Positions 25,742-34,573 of a DNA stretch of 64,000 nucleotides are shown piece after piece. A program made the position numbers and the translations under genes. The notes under the pieces were generated by a model, which made no database searches, was not told the DNA's origin, and saw only the letters and a list, made by a program, of their open reading frames with translations. Source of the stretch: CAYXDO01 sp964463485 (GTDB lineage Bacteria; Myxococcota; Kuafuiibacteriia; Kuafuiibacteriales; Kuafuiibacteriaceae). Numbering within the stretch: position 1 is the first letter of the stretch; each line of letters opens with the position of its first letter. The stretch spans positions 1-64,000 of the forward strand of contig CAYXDO010000008.1 of assembly GCA_964463485.1 (NCBI GenBank). Direction: 5' to 3'.

Positions 25742-27267
25742 TGGCCGGATCCAAGTGGATGACACCGACGAAAGTCGGAGTGCTGCTCGTGCTTGCAGGA
25801 GTAGCCTTTGCCGGCTTCCTTCAGCTCCTGTCGACGCGCGGGCTAGAGCGAGGAGAAGGCTATCGCGTGTTCGCGCTCTTCGACGACGTGCTCGGGTTGG
25901 AGAAGCGATCACCGGTGCAGATCGCCGGCATAGACATCGGGCACATCGAGCGTGTGGAGCTCTTCCAAGGCAAGGCCAAGGTCACGCTCTACATCGACGA
26001 GGGGATCGCGCTCTTCGAAGACGCGAAGATCGAGAAGATCGCGATCTCGTTGCTCGGTGACTACAAGCTCTCGGTCGAGCCCGGCACGGAGCGTCTTCGA
26101 AAGCTGAAGGACGGGGACGAGATCAAACACGTGATCAGCCGCGCGGCGACCGATCAGATCATCGACGAGGTGAAGGAGATCTCGCGGTCGATCGGCAAGC
26201 TCGTGAAGGGCACGGCGGAGGATCCTGCCCCGCTCGAACGAATCGTTCGAGACGTCGAGGGATCGGCAGCGGCGGCTCGGCAGGTGCTCGAGGTCGTAGC
26301 AAAAGACATCGACCAAAACACTGGGCAGCTCGAGCGAATCCTCGAGAACGTGGAGCGATTCACGCGCGACCTGAGTCAGATCTCGGAAGGACGCGAGCAA
26401 GACATCGCCGCCATTCTGAAAGACACGAGGGAGATCGCCGCGTCGTTGAAGCGCACCTCGAAGAACGTCGAACAGATCATCGCGGGGCAGGACGAAGAGG
26501 AGATCACGGAGACGGTGAAGTCGCTTCGCCAGACCTTGGACTCGACGAACGAAGCAGTCGAGCGGCTCGCGTCGGTGGCGCGCAAGGTCGACGAAGGCGA
26601 GGGAACGGTAGGTGCTCTCGTCAACGACCGATCGATCCACGACGGCGTGGAAGACGCAGTGGACGGGGTCAACTCGGTGCTCGGTGGGATCACGCGCCTG
26701 AAGACGTGGGTGAACTTGCGGAGCGAGTTTCAGTTCCGCGCGGGGGCCACGAAGAACTACGTGCAGTTCGCGCTCGTTCCAAGCGAAGACAGCTACTACC
26801 TGTTCGAAGCGGTCGACGATCCGAGAGGCGTCCGCACGATCGTCGTCGAGGACGTGGAGACGACGTCCCCCGAGCCCGGGCGCGACTTCGTCTACCGAGA
26901 GCGCCGTACGACGACCAAGGAGGGCCTCAAGTTCTCGCTGGCGTTCGCGAAGCGCTTCTCTTGGTTGGGGCTTCGTTTCGGGATCATCGAGGGTACAGGC
27001 GGCGTCGGCGCGGACGCCCACTTCCTCGAGGATCGCGTGCAGCTATGGGTGGACGCGAATCAGTTCGCTTCCGAATCGAGGAATCCGCGCATCAAGGTCC
27101 TCGCTCAGCTCGACGTCGTTCCGCACCTGTACGTTCACGGCGGCATCGACGACTTCCTGAACCCCGGGACGCTCGACTACTTCCTCGGCGCAGGCGTGCG
27201 CTTCAAAGACGACGACTTGAAGGCTCTGATGTTCGCGGTGGGTCTGCCCACCGGAGCGTCGCAGTAG
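25741..27267 (+). CDS. mlaD: MlaD/MCE-domain lipid-transport protein
   Basis: 508 residues. An N-terminal transmembrane helix (about 11-30, KVGVLLVLAGVAFAGFL) is followed by an MCE domain (about 40-125: VFALFDDVLGLEKRSPVQIAGIDIGHIERVEL). Residues about 140-320 are a long amphipathic helical/coiled-coil stretch, rich in Ile/Leu heptads. A C-terminal region (about 325-505) of beta strands (FQFRAGATKNYVQFALVP, LKFSLAFAKRFSWLGLRFGI, YFLGAGVRFKDDDLK) may reach the outer membrane. E. coli MlaD is only 183 residues; this longer form resembles MCE proteins that bridge the periplasm. Start ATG at 25741 overlaps the mlaF stop. Confidence 0.92.
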   Translation: MAGSKWMTPTKVGVLLVLAGVAFAGFLQLLSTRGLERGEGYRVFALFDDVLGLEKRSPVQIAGIDIGHIERVELFQGKAKVTLYIDEGIALFEDAKIEKIAISLLGDYKLSVEPGTERLRKLKDGDEIKHVISRAATDQIIDEVKEISRSIGKLVKGTAEDPAPLERIVRDVEGSAAAARQVLEVVAKDIDQNTGQLERILENVERFTRDLSQISEGREQDIAAILKDTREIAASLKRTSKNVEQIIAGQDEEEITETVKSLRQTLDSTNEAVERLASVARKVDEGEGTVGALVNDRSIHDGVEDAVDGVNSVLGGITRLKTWVNLRSEFQFRAGATKNYVQFALVPSEDSYYLFEAVDDPRGVRTIVVEDVETTSPEPGRDFVYRERRTTTKEGLKFSLAFAKRFSWLGLRFGIIEGTGGVGADAHFLEDRVQLWVDANQFASESRNPRIKVLAQLDVVPHLYVHGGIDDFLNPGTLDYFLGAGVRFKDDDLKALMFAVGLPTGASQ

Positions 27268-27296
27268 CTCGATCGACGTCTGGACCAGCGCCCGGA

Positions 27297-27992
27297 TCAG
27301 CCGTTCGACTCGCGCACGACCACACCGGCCCCGGTGAAGGTGCGGGAGAGCAAGATGTCGCGGCCGCGCATCTCGACGAACCCGCGCTTCTGAAACTCAG
27401 AGAGCACTCGACTCACCGTCTCTCGGCTCGTTCCGATCATCGACGCGATGTCTTGTTGGGTGGGCCGATCGCGGATCAAGATCCCCTCCTCGACCTCCGT
27501 GCCATCCTTCTTCGCCAAGTCGATCATGATGTGAGCGACTCGGCTGTACACGTCGAGCAACGCGAGGTTCGAGATGAGCTCGTCCGCGCGTCGCAAGCGT
27601 CGCGAGAGCTCCGCCATGATGTAGAGCGCGGTCGCCGGGCTGTTCTTGATGTGCTCCGCGAATTGATCACGGCGCAGGACGAGGAGCTTGCTGTCTTCGG
27701 ACGCAACGACATCCGCCGATCGCGGCAGGTCGTCGAGTAGAGCCATCTCGCCGAAGAACTCGCCGGTCTTGAGCAGGTTCAAGATCACCTCGCGACCGCC
27801 GTCGCCAGGAATCACGATCTTCACTCGTCCACGCAGGATCACGTAGAGCGAGTCTCCGGTGGTGTCGCGCGAGATGATCGAGACATCTTTCTTCACGTCG
27901 ATTTCGGAGAGCAGTGAGGAGATTCGTTCCAGCTCCGTCTGCTCGGCGCTCGCGAAGAGGGGCACCTTCTTCAGCATCTCGGCGTAGCTCAT
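27297..27992 (-). CDS. Crp/Fnr-family transcriptional regulator
   Basis: 231 residues. N-terminal cyclic-nucleotide-binding-type beta-roll (LYVILRGRVKIVIPGDGGREVILNLLKTGEFFGEMALLDDLPRSADVVA, residues about 49-97; the FGEMALLDDLPRSA cassette is close to the cAMP-binding cassette). A dimer helix follows, then a C-terminal winged helix-turn-helix (TQQDIASMIGTSRETVSRVL). There is no FNR-type N-terminal cysteine cluster, so a nucleotide ligand is more likely than oxygen sensing by Fe-S. ATG at 27992, with almost no 5' leader to the predicted promoter. It is convergent with the Mla operon (29-nt gap). Regulatory targets are not visible. Confidence 0.94.
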   Translation of the reverse strand: MSYAEMLKKVPLFASAEQTELERISSLLSEIDVKKDVSIISRDTTGDSLYVILRGRVKIVIPGDGGREVILNLLKTGEFFGEMALLDDLPRSADVVASEDSKLLVLRRDQFAEHIKNSPATALYIMAELSRRLRRADELISNLALLDVYSRVAHIMIDLAKKDGTEVEEGILIRDRPTQQDIASMIGTSRETVSRVLSEFQKRGFVEMRGRDILLSRTFTGAGVVVRESNG

Positions 27993-27999
27993 TGTGGGC

Positions 28000-28030
28000 G
28001 GTATACTCCGCGACGCCCGAGTGCCGTCAA
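28000..28030 (-). promoter_or_regulatory. Candidate sigma-70-like promoter of the Crp/Fnr gene
   Basis: On the minus strand, TTGACG (28030-28025) is followed 19 nt later by TATACC (28005-28000), or 18 nt later by the palindrome GTATAC. The ATG of the regulator begins 7 nt after TATACC, and no Shine-Dalgarno lies between. If used, the transcript would be leaderless or nearly so. The spacing is longer than the optimal 17, hence moderate confidence. Confidence 0.4.
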
Positions 28031-28218
28031 CGGGGGCTCCGCACGAGCGTCAGCAAGATCGTCGGCCGTGTCGCAGGTCACGAACATGTGCGAGAAGCGG
28101 GGCGCCGCTTCACCTGTCGATCACGTCACATCGAGGTCTCGCCGGTTGTCCTGTTTTTCGTAGTCGCGGGAGATTCGTTCACGGGTGTCGCTTTGTGCGC
28201 CCGGACTTGCCCGAGATC

Positions 28219-29283
28219 TCAGGCTTGGCCGCGAAAGCGCTCGCGAAAGAGTTGCACGCGAGATCCTTTGGGCTCGAGGGAAGGGGCCAGTCGATGGAGC
28301 AGCGACCGAGCTTCGTCATCGAGCGAGGGGACGTCGATGACCACGCGAACGAGCTGGTCTCCGCGGCCCGAGGCGGTTGTGAACCCTCGATCGCGCAGTC
28401 GGAAGACCTGGCCGGACGTCGTCCCCGAAGGGATTTGCATGTGCACGACGCCGTCGAGGGTCGGGACGAGGACTGTGGCGCCGACCACGGCCTCGTCGAA
28501 CCGAATCGGGAGCTCGAGGACGACGTCGTCGTCGACGCGTTCGAAGAGGTCGTGAGGCTTGACCGAGACGATGACGAACAGATCGCCGGAAGGGCCGCCG
28601 TTCCTCCCCGCGCGCCCTTCGCTCGCGATTTTGAGTCGTGTGCCGGAGGTGACGCCTTTGGGAATCGTGACGCTGAGTCGCTGTGAGGTGTCGACGAGGC
28701 CGTCGCCTCCGCAGCCGGTGCAAGGTTTCGGAATGATCCGGCCGGTGCCCTTGCAGGCGAGGCAAGGTTTGCCTCGCGTAAAGAAGCCTTCGCGGCTCTC
28801 GACTTTGCCGCTGCCCGAACAGGTCGAGCAGAGGGTGGGGACCGATCCGGGCTCGGCGCCTGTTCCCACACAGCGTCCGCACCGCTGTCGGCTTGGGACC
28901 TCGACTCGTTTCTCGACGCCGAGCGCCGCCTCTTCGAAGGAAAGCTCGAGATTGAGCTTCAAGTCTTCGCCGCGTCGGGCTCTGGCGCCGTTGGGGGCTC
29001 GATGTCCGAAGACTTCGCGAAAGAGATCGTCGGCGCTCTTGGCGGACGAAGCCGCCGGTTCGTTCGTGCCGGACCGCCGAACGAACTTCGCTTTGGCTTC
29101 TTCATCGGAGAGCACCGCGTAAGCTTCGGCCGCGGCCTTGAAGATTCGTTCGGCTTCGGAATCGCCGGGATTTTTGTCGGGGTGGTACTTGCGTGCGATC
29201 GAACGATACGCGGACTTGAGCTCCGCCGCGCTCGCATCCTTGCCGACGCCGAGCACCGCGTAGAGCTCTTCGATGCTGCTCAT
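28219..29283 (-). CDS. dnaJ: DnaJ-family co-chaperone (type I, zinc-finger domain, no G/F region)
   Basis: 354 residues. J domain at 1-70 with intact HPD (H34-D36). A short linker of about 35 residues without the usual Gly/Phe-rich stretch follows. Then four CxxCxGxG zinc-finger repeats (CGRCVGTG, CSTCSGSG, CLACKGTG, CTGCGGDG, about 134-198) and two C-terminal substrate-binding domains (LSVTIPKGVTSGTRLKI, GDLFVIVSVKPHDLFERV, LPIRFDEAVVGATVLVPTLDG). It stimulates Hsp70 ATPase and delivers clients. The ATG at 29283 overlaps the TGA of the TrmH gene, so the two are translationally coupled; no dnaK is adjacent. The C-terminal dimerisation segment appears complete. Confidence 0.94.
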   Translation of the reverse strand: MSSIEELYAVLGVGKDASAAELKSAYRSIARKYHPDKNPGDSEAERIFKAAAEAYAVLSDEEAKAKFVRRSGTNEPAASSAKSADDLFREVFGHRAPNGARARRGEDLKLNLELSFEEAALGVEKRVEVPSRQRCGRCVGTGAEPGSVPTLCSTCSGSGKVESREGFFTRGKPCLACKGTGRIIPKPCTGCGGDGLVDTSQRLSVTIPKGVTSGTRLKIASEGRAGRNGGPSGDLFVIVSVKPHDLFERVDDDVVLELPIRFDEAVVGATVLVPTLDGVVHMQIPSGTTSGQVFRLRDRGFTTASGRGDQLVRVVIDVPSLDDEARSLLHRLAPSLEPKGSRVQLFRERFRGQA

Positions 29284-30014
29284 TCCTCTTCCTTCAGTCG
29301 GATGGCGGTCTCGTGAAGGATGGGGACGGGGAGGCCGACGTGTCCGAGCAACGCTCGGGAGCTCTCCAGGCTGCGAGTGAGGTACACTGCGTGAAGCGCC
29401 AAGCGGTCTCTGGAGATCATAGAAGGTAGAAGGCCGACTGCTGCCCGTCGTTTGGTGACCTCGTAAGCGGTCACTGCTGCCGCGACAGAGATGTTGAAGC
29501 TCTCGACGAACCCGAACATCGGAATGCGAAAGCGCCCGTGGGCCGTGTCGATGGCGACCTTGGAGAGCCCGTCGCGTTCATTGCCGAACACGAGCGCAAT
29601 CGGCGTCGTCACGTCGAGCTCCGAGACCGCGATGGCGTCGCCTCGGATCGCGGACGCGAGCACGCGATAGCCGCGTCCAGCGAGATTCGAATAGGCGTCC
29701 TCGATGCTGCGATGCGAATGGAGCTCGAGCCACTTGTGACTCCCGGAGCTCACACGCGCGCTCACGTCGAGCTGGTCCTTTTCCGGGATTGCGTGCACTT
29801 CGAAGAACCCAAAGGCCTCCGCGGTTCGAAAGACCGCGGCCGCGTTGTGCGGATTGCGAAGGTGTTCGATCACCAAGACCACGTCGCGCGTCCGAGACGA
29901 GACCACCGATCTGATGCGGTCACGCCTTTGAGACGTCACATAACCTTCCAAGGTCTCGATGATGCGGGAAAGGGTCGCCTCGTCGAGGCTTCGCACGTCG
30001 ACGCCATCGGGCAT
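29280..30014 (-). CDS. TrmH/SpoU-family RNA 2'-O-methyltransferase
   Basis: 244 residues. The three SPOUT motifs are present: motif 1 VLVIEHLRNPHNAAAVFRTAEAFGF (E and N-x-x-x-x-x-R-T), motif 2 PIALVFGNERDGLS, motif 3 FRIPMFGFVESFNISVAAAVTAYE. The arrangement and length fit TrmH (tRNA guanosine-18 2'-O-methyltransferase). An added C-terminal tail (about 195-244) is helical and basic, as in TrmH. Start ATG at 30014; stop overlaps the DnaJ start. The reductase gene diverges from it 69 nt away. tRNA-Gm18 is the most probable target, though rRNA cannot be excluded. Confidence 0.9.
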   Translation of the reverse strand: MPDGVDVRSLDEATLSRIIETLEGYVTSQRRDRIRSVVSSRTRDVVLVIEHLRNPHNAAAVFRTAEAFGFFEVHAIPEKDQLDVSARVSSGSHKWLELHSHRSIEDAYSNLAGRGYRVLASAIRGDAIAVSELDVTTPIALVFGNERDGLSKVAIDTAHGRFRIPMFGFVESFNISVAAAVTAYEVTKRRAAVGLLPSMISRDRLALHAVYLTRSLESSRALLGHVGLPVPILHETAIRLKEEE

Positions 30015-30083
30015 GCGCGCAGTTAAGTGTTTCGACGCTCAAGGCGTGTCAACGGGTCGACTTGACTCGAGGCCCAAGACGGC

Positions 30084-31235
30084 GTGCCCTGCCGCGCCGT
30101 GCCTGACGACCTCGTCTTGTTGACCGGTGCGACCGGCTTCCTCGGACGCGAGCTCGCGGTTCGATTGGCAGAGAGGGGCCGCCTGGCCCTCCTCGTTCGA
30201 CGTCGCGAATCCGAGCTCGTCGAAGACCTCGAACGACGCATCAAGACAACAGTCTTTGGAGATCCGAATTTTCAGAGCCGCCACGAGCTCAAGATCTTCG
30301 TCGGAGACGTGACCACTTCATCGGTCGGTCTGTCTCGAGCGGACCGCTCCTTCCTGCTCGGGTCCTCCACGCAGATCATTCACGGCGCGGCCCAGATCCG
30401 CTTCGACCTTCCGCTCGCGGAGATGGAACGTCAGAATGTCGGCGGGACAAAACACATCCTCGAGCTCGCCGACGAGCTGCACCAGCGCGGAGCGCTGCGA
30501 CGGCTCGACTACGTGTCCACCGCGTACGTCGCAGGCGATCGTACGGGGACCGTGTACGAACACGAGCTCGACGTTGGCCAATCGCCTCGCAACGCCTACG
30601 AACAGAGCAAGCTCGAAGCGGAGAAGATCCTCCGTGTCGCGTCCAAGCGCCTGCCTGTCGTCGTCCATCGACCTTCGATCATCGTGGGCGACTCCCAAAC
30701 CGGACGAGCCTCCTCCTTCAAGGTCCTCTACTGGCCCATGAAGATTTACGTGCGCGGCCGGTTCAGCACGATCTTCGGCCGGCCTCTATGTCCAGTCGAC
30801 GTCGTGCCTGTGGACTATGTCGCCGACGCGATCACCGCGCTCGTCGACGAGCCCGCCGCGATCGGAAAGACGCTCCATCTCGCCGCGGGCTTCGAAGGCC
30901 AAGCGACCGTGGGAGAGCTCGTCGATCTCGCAGAGCGGTTGCTCGATGGACCCCCCGTCGACTACGTCGATCCAGAAATTTATCTGCGCTACCTGCGACC
31001 GATCGTACGCCCCCTCGTGCGCTTGTTGCGCCCGGATGTGGCCGAGGGTGCTGTCTTCCTTCCCTATCTTTCGAACAATCCGAGCTTCGACACGAGCGTC
31101 GCTCGAGGACTGCTCGCGCCGCGCGGCGTCCGGGCCCGATCCGTCCTCGAATATTTCGACGTCATCGTGCGATACGCGATCGAAACCGACTTCGGACGAA
31201 AAGCCGCCGAGACGAAGCCCGCGCGAGATTCGTGA
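30084..31235 (+). CDS. NAD(P)-dependent thioester-reductase/male-sterility-type SDR
   Basis: 383 residues, extended short-chain dehydrogenase fold. N-terminal TGATGFLGRELAVRLAERG (TGxxGxxG nucleotide binding, residues about 14-32). Then NVGGTKHILELA, RLDYVSTAYVAGD (catalytic Ser region), and NAYEQSKLEAEKILR with the YxxxK catalytic pair (Y-E-Q-S-K). The pattern S-T-A-Y-V-A-G and VHRPSIIVGDS match the NAD_binding_4 group (fatty acyl-CoA/thioester reductases). No acyl carrier or AMP-ligase domain is attached, so the substrate is a free thioester or another lipid carbonyl. GTG at 30084, or GTG at 30099. Divergent from the TrmH gene. Confidence 0.88.
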   Translation: MPCRAVPDDLVLLTGATGFLGRELAVRLAERGRLALLVRRRESELVEDLERRIKTTVFGDPNFQSRHELKIFVGDVTTSSVGLSRADRSFLLGSSTQIIHGAAQIRFDLPLAEMERQNVGGTKHILELADELHQRGALRRLDYVSTAYVAGDRTGTVYEHELDVGQSPRNAYEQSKLEAEKILRVASKRLPVVVHRPSIIVGDSQTGRASSFKVLYWPMKIYVRGRFSTIFGRPLCPVDVVPVDYVADAITALVDEPAAIGKTLHLAAGFEGQATVGELVDLAERLLDGPPVDYVDPEIYLRYLRPIVRPLVRLLRPDVAEGAVFLPYLSNNPSFDTSVARGLLAPRGVRARSVLEYFDVIVRYAIETDFGRKAAETKPARDS

Positions 31236-31301
31236 GCCCCACCTAGAGCGCCAAACCGATGGAGGGGCCGGCGATTTCCAGCTCGCGCTCGCGATCGAAA
31301 G

Positions 31302-32891
31302 CTATTTCTCTCCTTCTCGCTCACCGGAAAGGTAGCCGAGGATGATGTCGTCGAGCGATCGCTCGGGAATGCGAACCGCGTGCGCAGGTCGCAGGGGGCC
31401 GGGGACTGGCTTACTGATCCGATGGAAGAGCTCCTTCATGTCCGCGGCCGGAGGCGGCATGGTGGGCAGGCGAGTGAACGAACCCGGACGATCGATCGTC
31501 TTTCTGATCTCGGGGCGCGGACCAAAAGACGGCAACATCACGGGGACGCCAGGCATCGTGGACGTCGTGTCGTCGACCACCGACTCGGGGCCGAGCTCGA
31601 TCGGAGGCTCGTCGATCACGACCTCCAGATCGGCCAGCGCATCGTCCTCGACGACGTCGACTTCGACGACATCGAGATCATCTCGAGACACCGACGAGCG
31701 ACGGGACGGGGCAGAGAAGATCTGATCGGGCACCGGGCTCGGTGGGATCGCACCAGGCCATGAGCGGGACGGATCGGAGAGCGGATCGATCATGGTCGCG
31801 GGCCGTGACAACGCGGCGAGATCCGGTCGTCGAACCAGGTCCGTAGCGGGCTCTGATGCGAAGGAAGAAGGAGGCGCGACGTCTTTCGTCGAGCTCGGCG
31901 TCGGTAAGATGAGATCGTCTGTGAAGCTCGGCTCGCGAGCGGCCTGGATCTGCGGCAGATCCGCCGTGGCTGGATCGCGAATCTTGTTGGAGTCGCGTGA
32001 GCTCACGCCGAGCGGAGGCAGCGAGTCGAGCGCGGGAAGGCCGTCGGGGAAGAGCTTTACGAGCTCCGGGCTCATCGAAACGCCGACGAGCGTCGGAGTC
32101 TCTTCAGGTGCGGGCGAGGATCGCGATCCGAGTCGAGGCGGGCGGGCCGCGATGATGGTCGGTTCGGCACCAAAATCGTCGCTGCGCGGCGCGTCCCGGC
32201 GCGGTGGGCGCGCAGCGATCACCGTCGACTCGGGTGAGAATGCGTCCGCACGCCCGACAGGGGGGCGGGCGGGTGTCGAAGCGGTGAGCTCGGCGAGGTT
32301 CGGACGCGGAGCCTCCATGAATCCAACCGGTGCGGCCGCAGGCGGCACTCGCACTGCGTGATCGAGCGCGGTCGGCGCGGTCGGGGAGCTCAAAGCCACC
32401 GGACCGGTGATGCTCTCCGACGGCTCCACGGCCGGCGGCGCAGGCCGAGACAGCGCCGGAGCATCGGGGATCGTGAGCGCGATGCCATCCGGGATCGTGA
32501 GGATCGGTGAGTCCAGTGGACGCAAACCGGGCGGGAAGATCGCCGGCGTGTCGACTTGCGTGGGACCACCGTACAAAGACACCGGTGCCTCTTCCGTCGG
32601 GCGCGGCATCACCCCCAATCGATAGATTGTGTCGTCGAAGTCGCCGCGCAAGAGCGCTTTCATGCAGTCCTTGTGAAGGCCCTGCATGCGCTTGCGCACC
32701 GCCGCGTTGCGCGAGTTGATCTCGAGTTGGTCTGCGCCGAGATCGAAGTAGCTCTCGTGCCGCTCTGCGATCACCGAGCCTTCGATGAAGACGTGGGTCG
32801 TGAGCAGAGCCTTCTCGAGGCCCTTGTCTTCGGTTTGAACGTGGAACACTCGGTCGCGGTAGCGGACGTTGTGGTTCAGGCCCGGAATCAT
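31302..32891 (-). CDS. Conserved deltaproteobacterial-type protein with long disordered Pro/Ser-rich middle
   Basis: 529 residues. The first 100 residues form a compact domain: GLNHNVRYRDRVFHVQTEDKG, then HVFIEGSVIAERHESYFD, a sequence I recognise as a conserved stand-alone domain in delta-type proteobacteria, with no assigned function. Residues about 105-430 are proline/alanine/serine-rich and probably disordered, with two near-repeats (STVIAARPPRR, PTIIAARPPR) and a PTLVGVS motif that could be phospho-threonine sites. An acidic stretch (about 415-450) precedes a conserved-looking C-terminus (HRISKPVPGPLRP, RSLDDIILGYLS). ATG at 32891. Divergent from the archaemetzincin-like/parB operon. Confidence 0.75.
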   Translation of the reverse strand: MIPGLNHNVRYRDRVFHVQTEDKGLEKALLTTHVFIEGSVIAERHESYFDLGADQLEINSRNAAVRKRMQGLHKDCMKALLRGDFDDTIYRLGVMPRPTEEAPVSLYGGPTQVDTPAIFPPGLRPLDSPILTIPDGIALTIPDAPALSRPAPPAVEPSESITGPVALSSPTAPTALDHAVRVPPAAAPVGFMEAPRPNLAELTASTPARPPVGRADAFSPESTVIAARPPRRDAPRSDDFGAEPTIIAARPPRLGSRSSPAPEETPTLVGVSMSPELVKLFPDGLPALDSLPPLGVSSRDSNKIRDPATADLPQIQAAREPSFTDDLILPTPSSTKDVAPPSSFASEPATDLVRRPDLAALSRPATMIDPLSDPSRSWPGAIPPSPVPDQIFSAPSRRSSVSRDDLDVVEVDVVEDDALADLEVVIDEPPIELGPESVVDDTTSTMPGVPVMLPSFGPRPEIRKTIDRPGSFTRLPTMPPPAADMKELFHRISKPVPGPLRPAHAVRIPERSLDDIILGYLSGEREGEK

Positions 32892-32985
32892 CGATGCGCG
32901 ACCTTGGCCGCCTAGGGTAGTCGGACGGTTTTCCAGTTGCCAGCAACCGATGCAGGGTGCCAGGATTCAGCACCTTCGGGGATGC

Positions 32986-33654
32986 ATGGCAAAGTCGGAG
33001 CGCACGCTCGGGCGCCGGTTTGACAGCGCGTCATTCCAGGTCGATATCGGTGATCATCCCGATTTGCCCTTGGACCCGCCCCCGCCGGATCCCGAAGCAG
33101 GAGATAGACTTCTCCCCGAGACTGACGGGCCCGTGGCCATCATCCCGATCGGACAATTCGACGACGACCTCCTCAAAAATGTCGCAAACACGGTGGCCGC
33201 GGCTTTTGGTCGCGGTGTCCAACTCGGGAAGGCCCTTCCTCTGCCGAAATACGCCTTCAACCCCTCGAGAGGCCAGTACCACTCGGCCGCCATCTTGAAG
33301 CGTGTCGAAACGATCAAAAACCCCGAATGGGAAGCCGTGGTCGGCATCTGCGACGTCGATCTCTTCGTGCCCGACGTGCCGTTCATCTTCGGAGAAGCCG
33401 ATCGCAGCACTCGCGCGGCCGTGATCAGCACGGCGCGGCTGCGGCCAGACGTCGGCAGCCCCGAGGCGCGGTCCGAAATCACCGGTCGCCGACTGAGCTC
33501 CGAGATCATCCATCAGCTTGGCTTGATTCGAGGGCTGGCGCATTGCCCCAACAATCGCTGTGTGATGTTCCTCTCTTCCTCCGTGTCCGACACCGACAAA
33601 CGCGGCGCGCAGTTTTGTGCGAACTGCAAAAAACGCCTCGTGAACGAGCGCTGA
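32986..33654 (+). CDS. Archaemetzincin-like protein with mutated zinc-binding motif (pseudo-protease)
   Basis: 222 residues, the length of archaemetzincins. The C-terminal region keeps the family cysteines and landmarks (RGLAHCPNNRCVMFLSSSVSDTDK, FCANCKKRL), including the four-Cys structural zinc site. The catalytic motif at 33511-33543, however, reads HQLGLIRGLAH, where active members have HExxHxxGxxH: the catalytic Glu is Gln and the second His is Leu. Peptidase activity is therefore not expected. The ATG at 32986 has a GGGGA 4-8 nt upstream; longer in-frame starts lie inside the divergent spacer. It ends 1 nt before parB, so the two are co-transcribed. The related zinc enzymes are thought to be soluble. 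Function here unknown. Confidence 0.88.
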   Translation: MAKSERTLGRRFDSASFQVDIGDHPDLPLDPPPPDPEAGDRLLPETDGPVAIIPIGQFDDDLLKNVANTVAAAFGRGVQLGKALPLPKYAFNPSRGQYHSAAILKRVETIKNPEWEAVVGICDVDLFVPDVPFIFGEADRSTRAAVISTARLRPDVGSPEARSEITGRRLSSEIIHQLGLIRGLAHCPNNRCVMFLSSSVSDTDKRGAQFCANCKKRLVNER

Positions 33655-33655
33655 A

Positions 33656-34573
33656 ATGCCTCCAACGCCTGCTCCGAAACGCCGAGCCCTCGGCAAGGGC
33701 ATGGACGCTCTCTTTCCGAACAAGGCGAGCGAGAAAGAAGCCCGCCCTGTCCTCGCCCAGCCCGACGCGCGCCGAGGCCTGCTCAAGGTCGCGATCGAAG
33801 ACGTGCATCCGAACCCGCATCAGCCGCGTAAGTCCTTCGATCATGATCTGCTCGAAGGGCTCGCGCAGAGCATCAAAGACCACGGGCTTCTTCAGCCGGT
33901 AATCGTTCGGAAGCGCACGCCCGATGGCTATTCGATCGTGGCAGGCGAGCGCCGTTGGCGTGCGGCGCAGAAGGCGGGCCACAAGTCGATCGAGGTGATC
34001 GTCAAGGATCTGACCGATCCCGATGCCTACGCGTGTGCGCTCATCGAGAACCTCCAGCGCGAAGACCTCAATCCTATCGAACAGGCGATGGCCTTCCAGC
34101 ACCTGATCGACGAGCAGAAGCTGACGCAAGACCAGCTCGCCGCGAAGATCGGCAAGGATCGCACGACGGTCACCAACGCCTTGAGGCTCTTGAGGTTGCC
34201 CGCGGAGATCAGGCGCCAAGTGATCGCGGGCAATCTCTCCATGGGCCACGCGCGGGCGTTGCTGTCCCTCGAGTCGGACGACGACATGGTGAAGGCGTCG
34301 CGGGAGACGTTGAAACGCGGGCTCTCGGTCCGGCAGGTCGAGAAGCTCGTTCGCGGACACAAGCCCGCGGGCTCGAACGGACAAACCAAAGACGGTTTTG
34401 GGAAGATCCCGGGCGGCGCGGCCGCCATCGAACGGGAGACGGAGCTCCTCCAGCGGAGATTCGGCACGAAGGTTCGGATCCAGGTCGAGGGGAAAAAGGG
34501 CCGCGTCGAGATCGACTTTGGATCTCCGGACGAGCTCGACCGGCTCTTGGAATTGCTCAAGGGCGACCGCTGA
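33656..34573 (+). CDS. parB: ParB chromosome/plasmid partition protein
   Basis: 305 residues. N-terminal RRALGKGMDALFP tail (ParA-contact region of chromosomal ParB). The ParB/Sulfiredoxin-like CTP-binding domain has PHQPRKSFD, then LQPVIVRK and GERRWRAAQ (box II, about residues 97-103), then ENLQREDLNPIEQA. Helix-turn-helix LTQDQLAAKIGKDRTTVTNALRLLRLP. C-terminal dimerisation region RVEIDFGSPDELDRLLELL. ParB binds parS and spreads to organise the origin. A ParA ATPase gene, usually adjacent, is absent; instead the upstream partner is the inactive archaemetzincin. No clear parS (TGTTNCACGTGNAACA-type) was found by eye in the window. ATG at 33656. Confidence 0.95.
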   Translation: MPPTPAPKRRALGKGMDALFPNKASEKEARPVLAQPDARRGLLKVAIEDVHPNPHQPRKSFDHDLLEGLAQSIKDHGLLQPVIVRKRTPDGYSIVAGERRWRAAQKAGHKSIEVIVKDLTDPDAYACALIENLQREDLNPIEQAMAFQHLIDEQKLTQDQLAAKIGKDRTTVTNALRLLRLPAEIRRQVIAGNLSMGHARALLSLESDDDMVKASRETLKRGLSVRQVEKLVRGHKPAGSNGQTKDGFGKIPGGAAAIERETELLQRRFGTKVRIQVEGKKGRVEIDFGSPDELDRLLELLKGDR

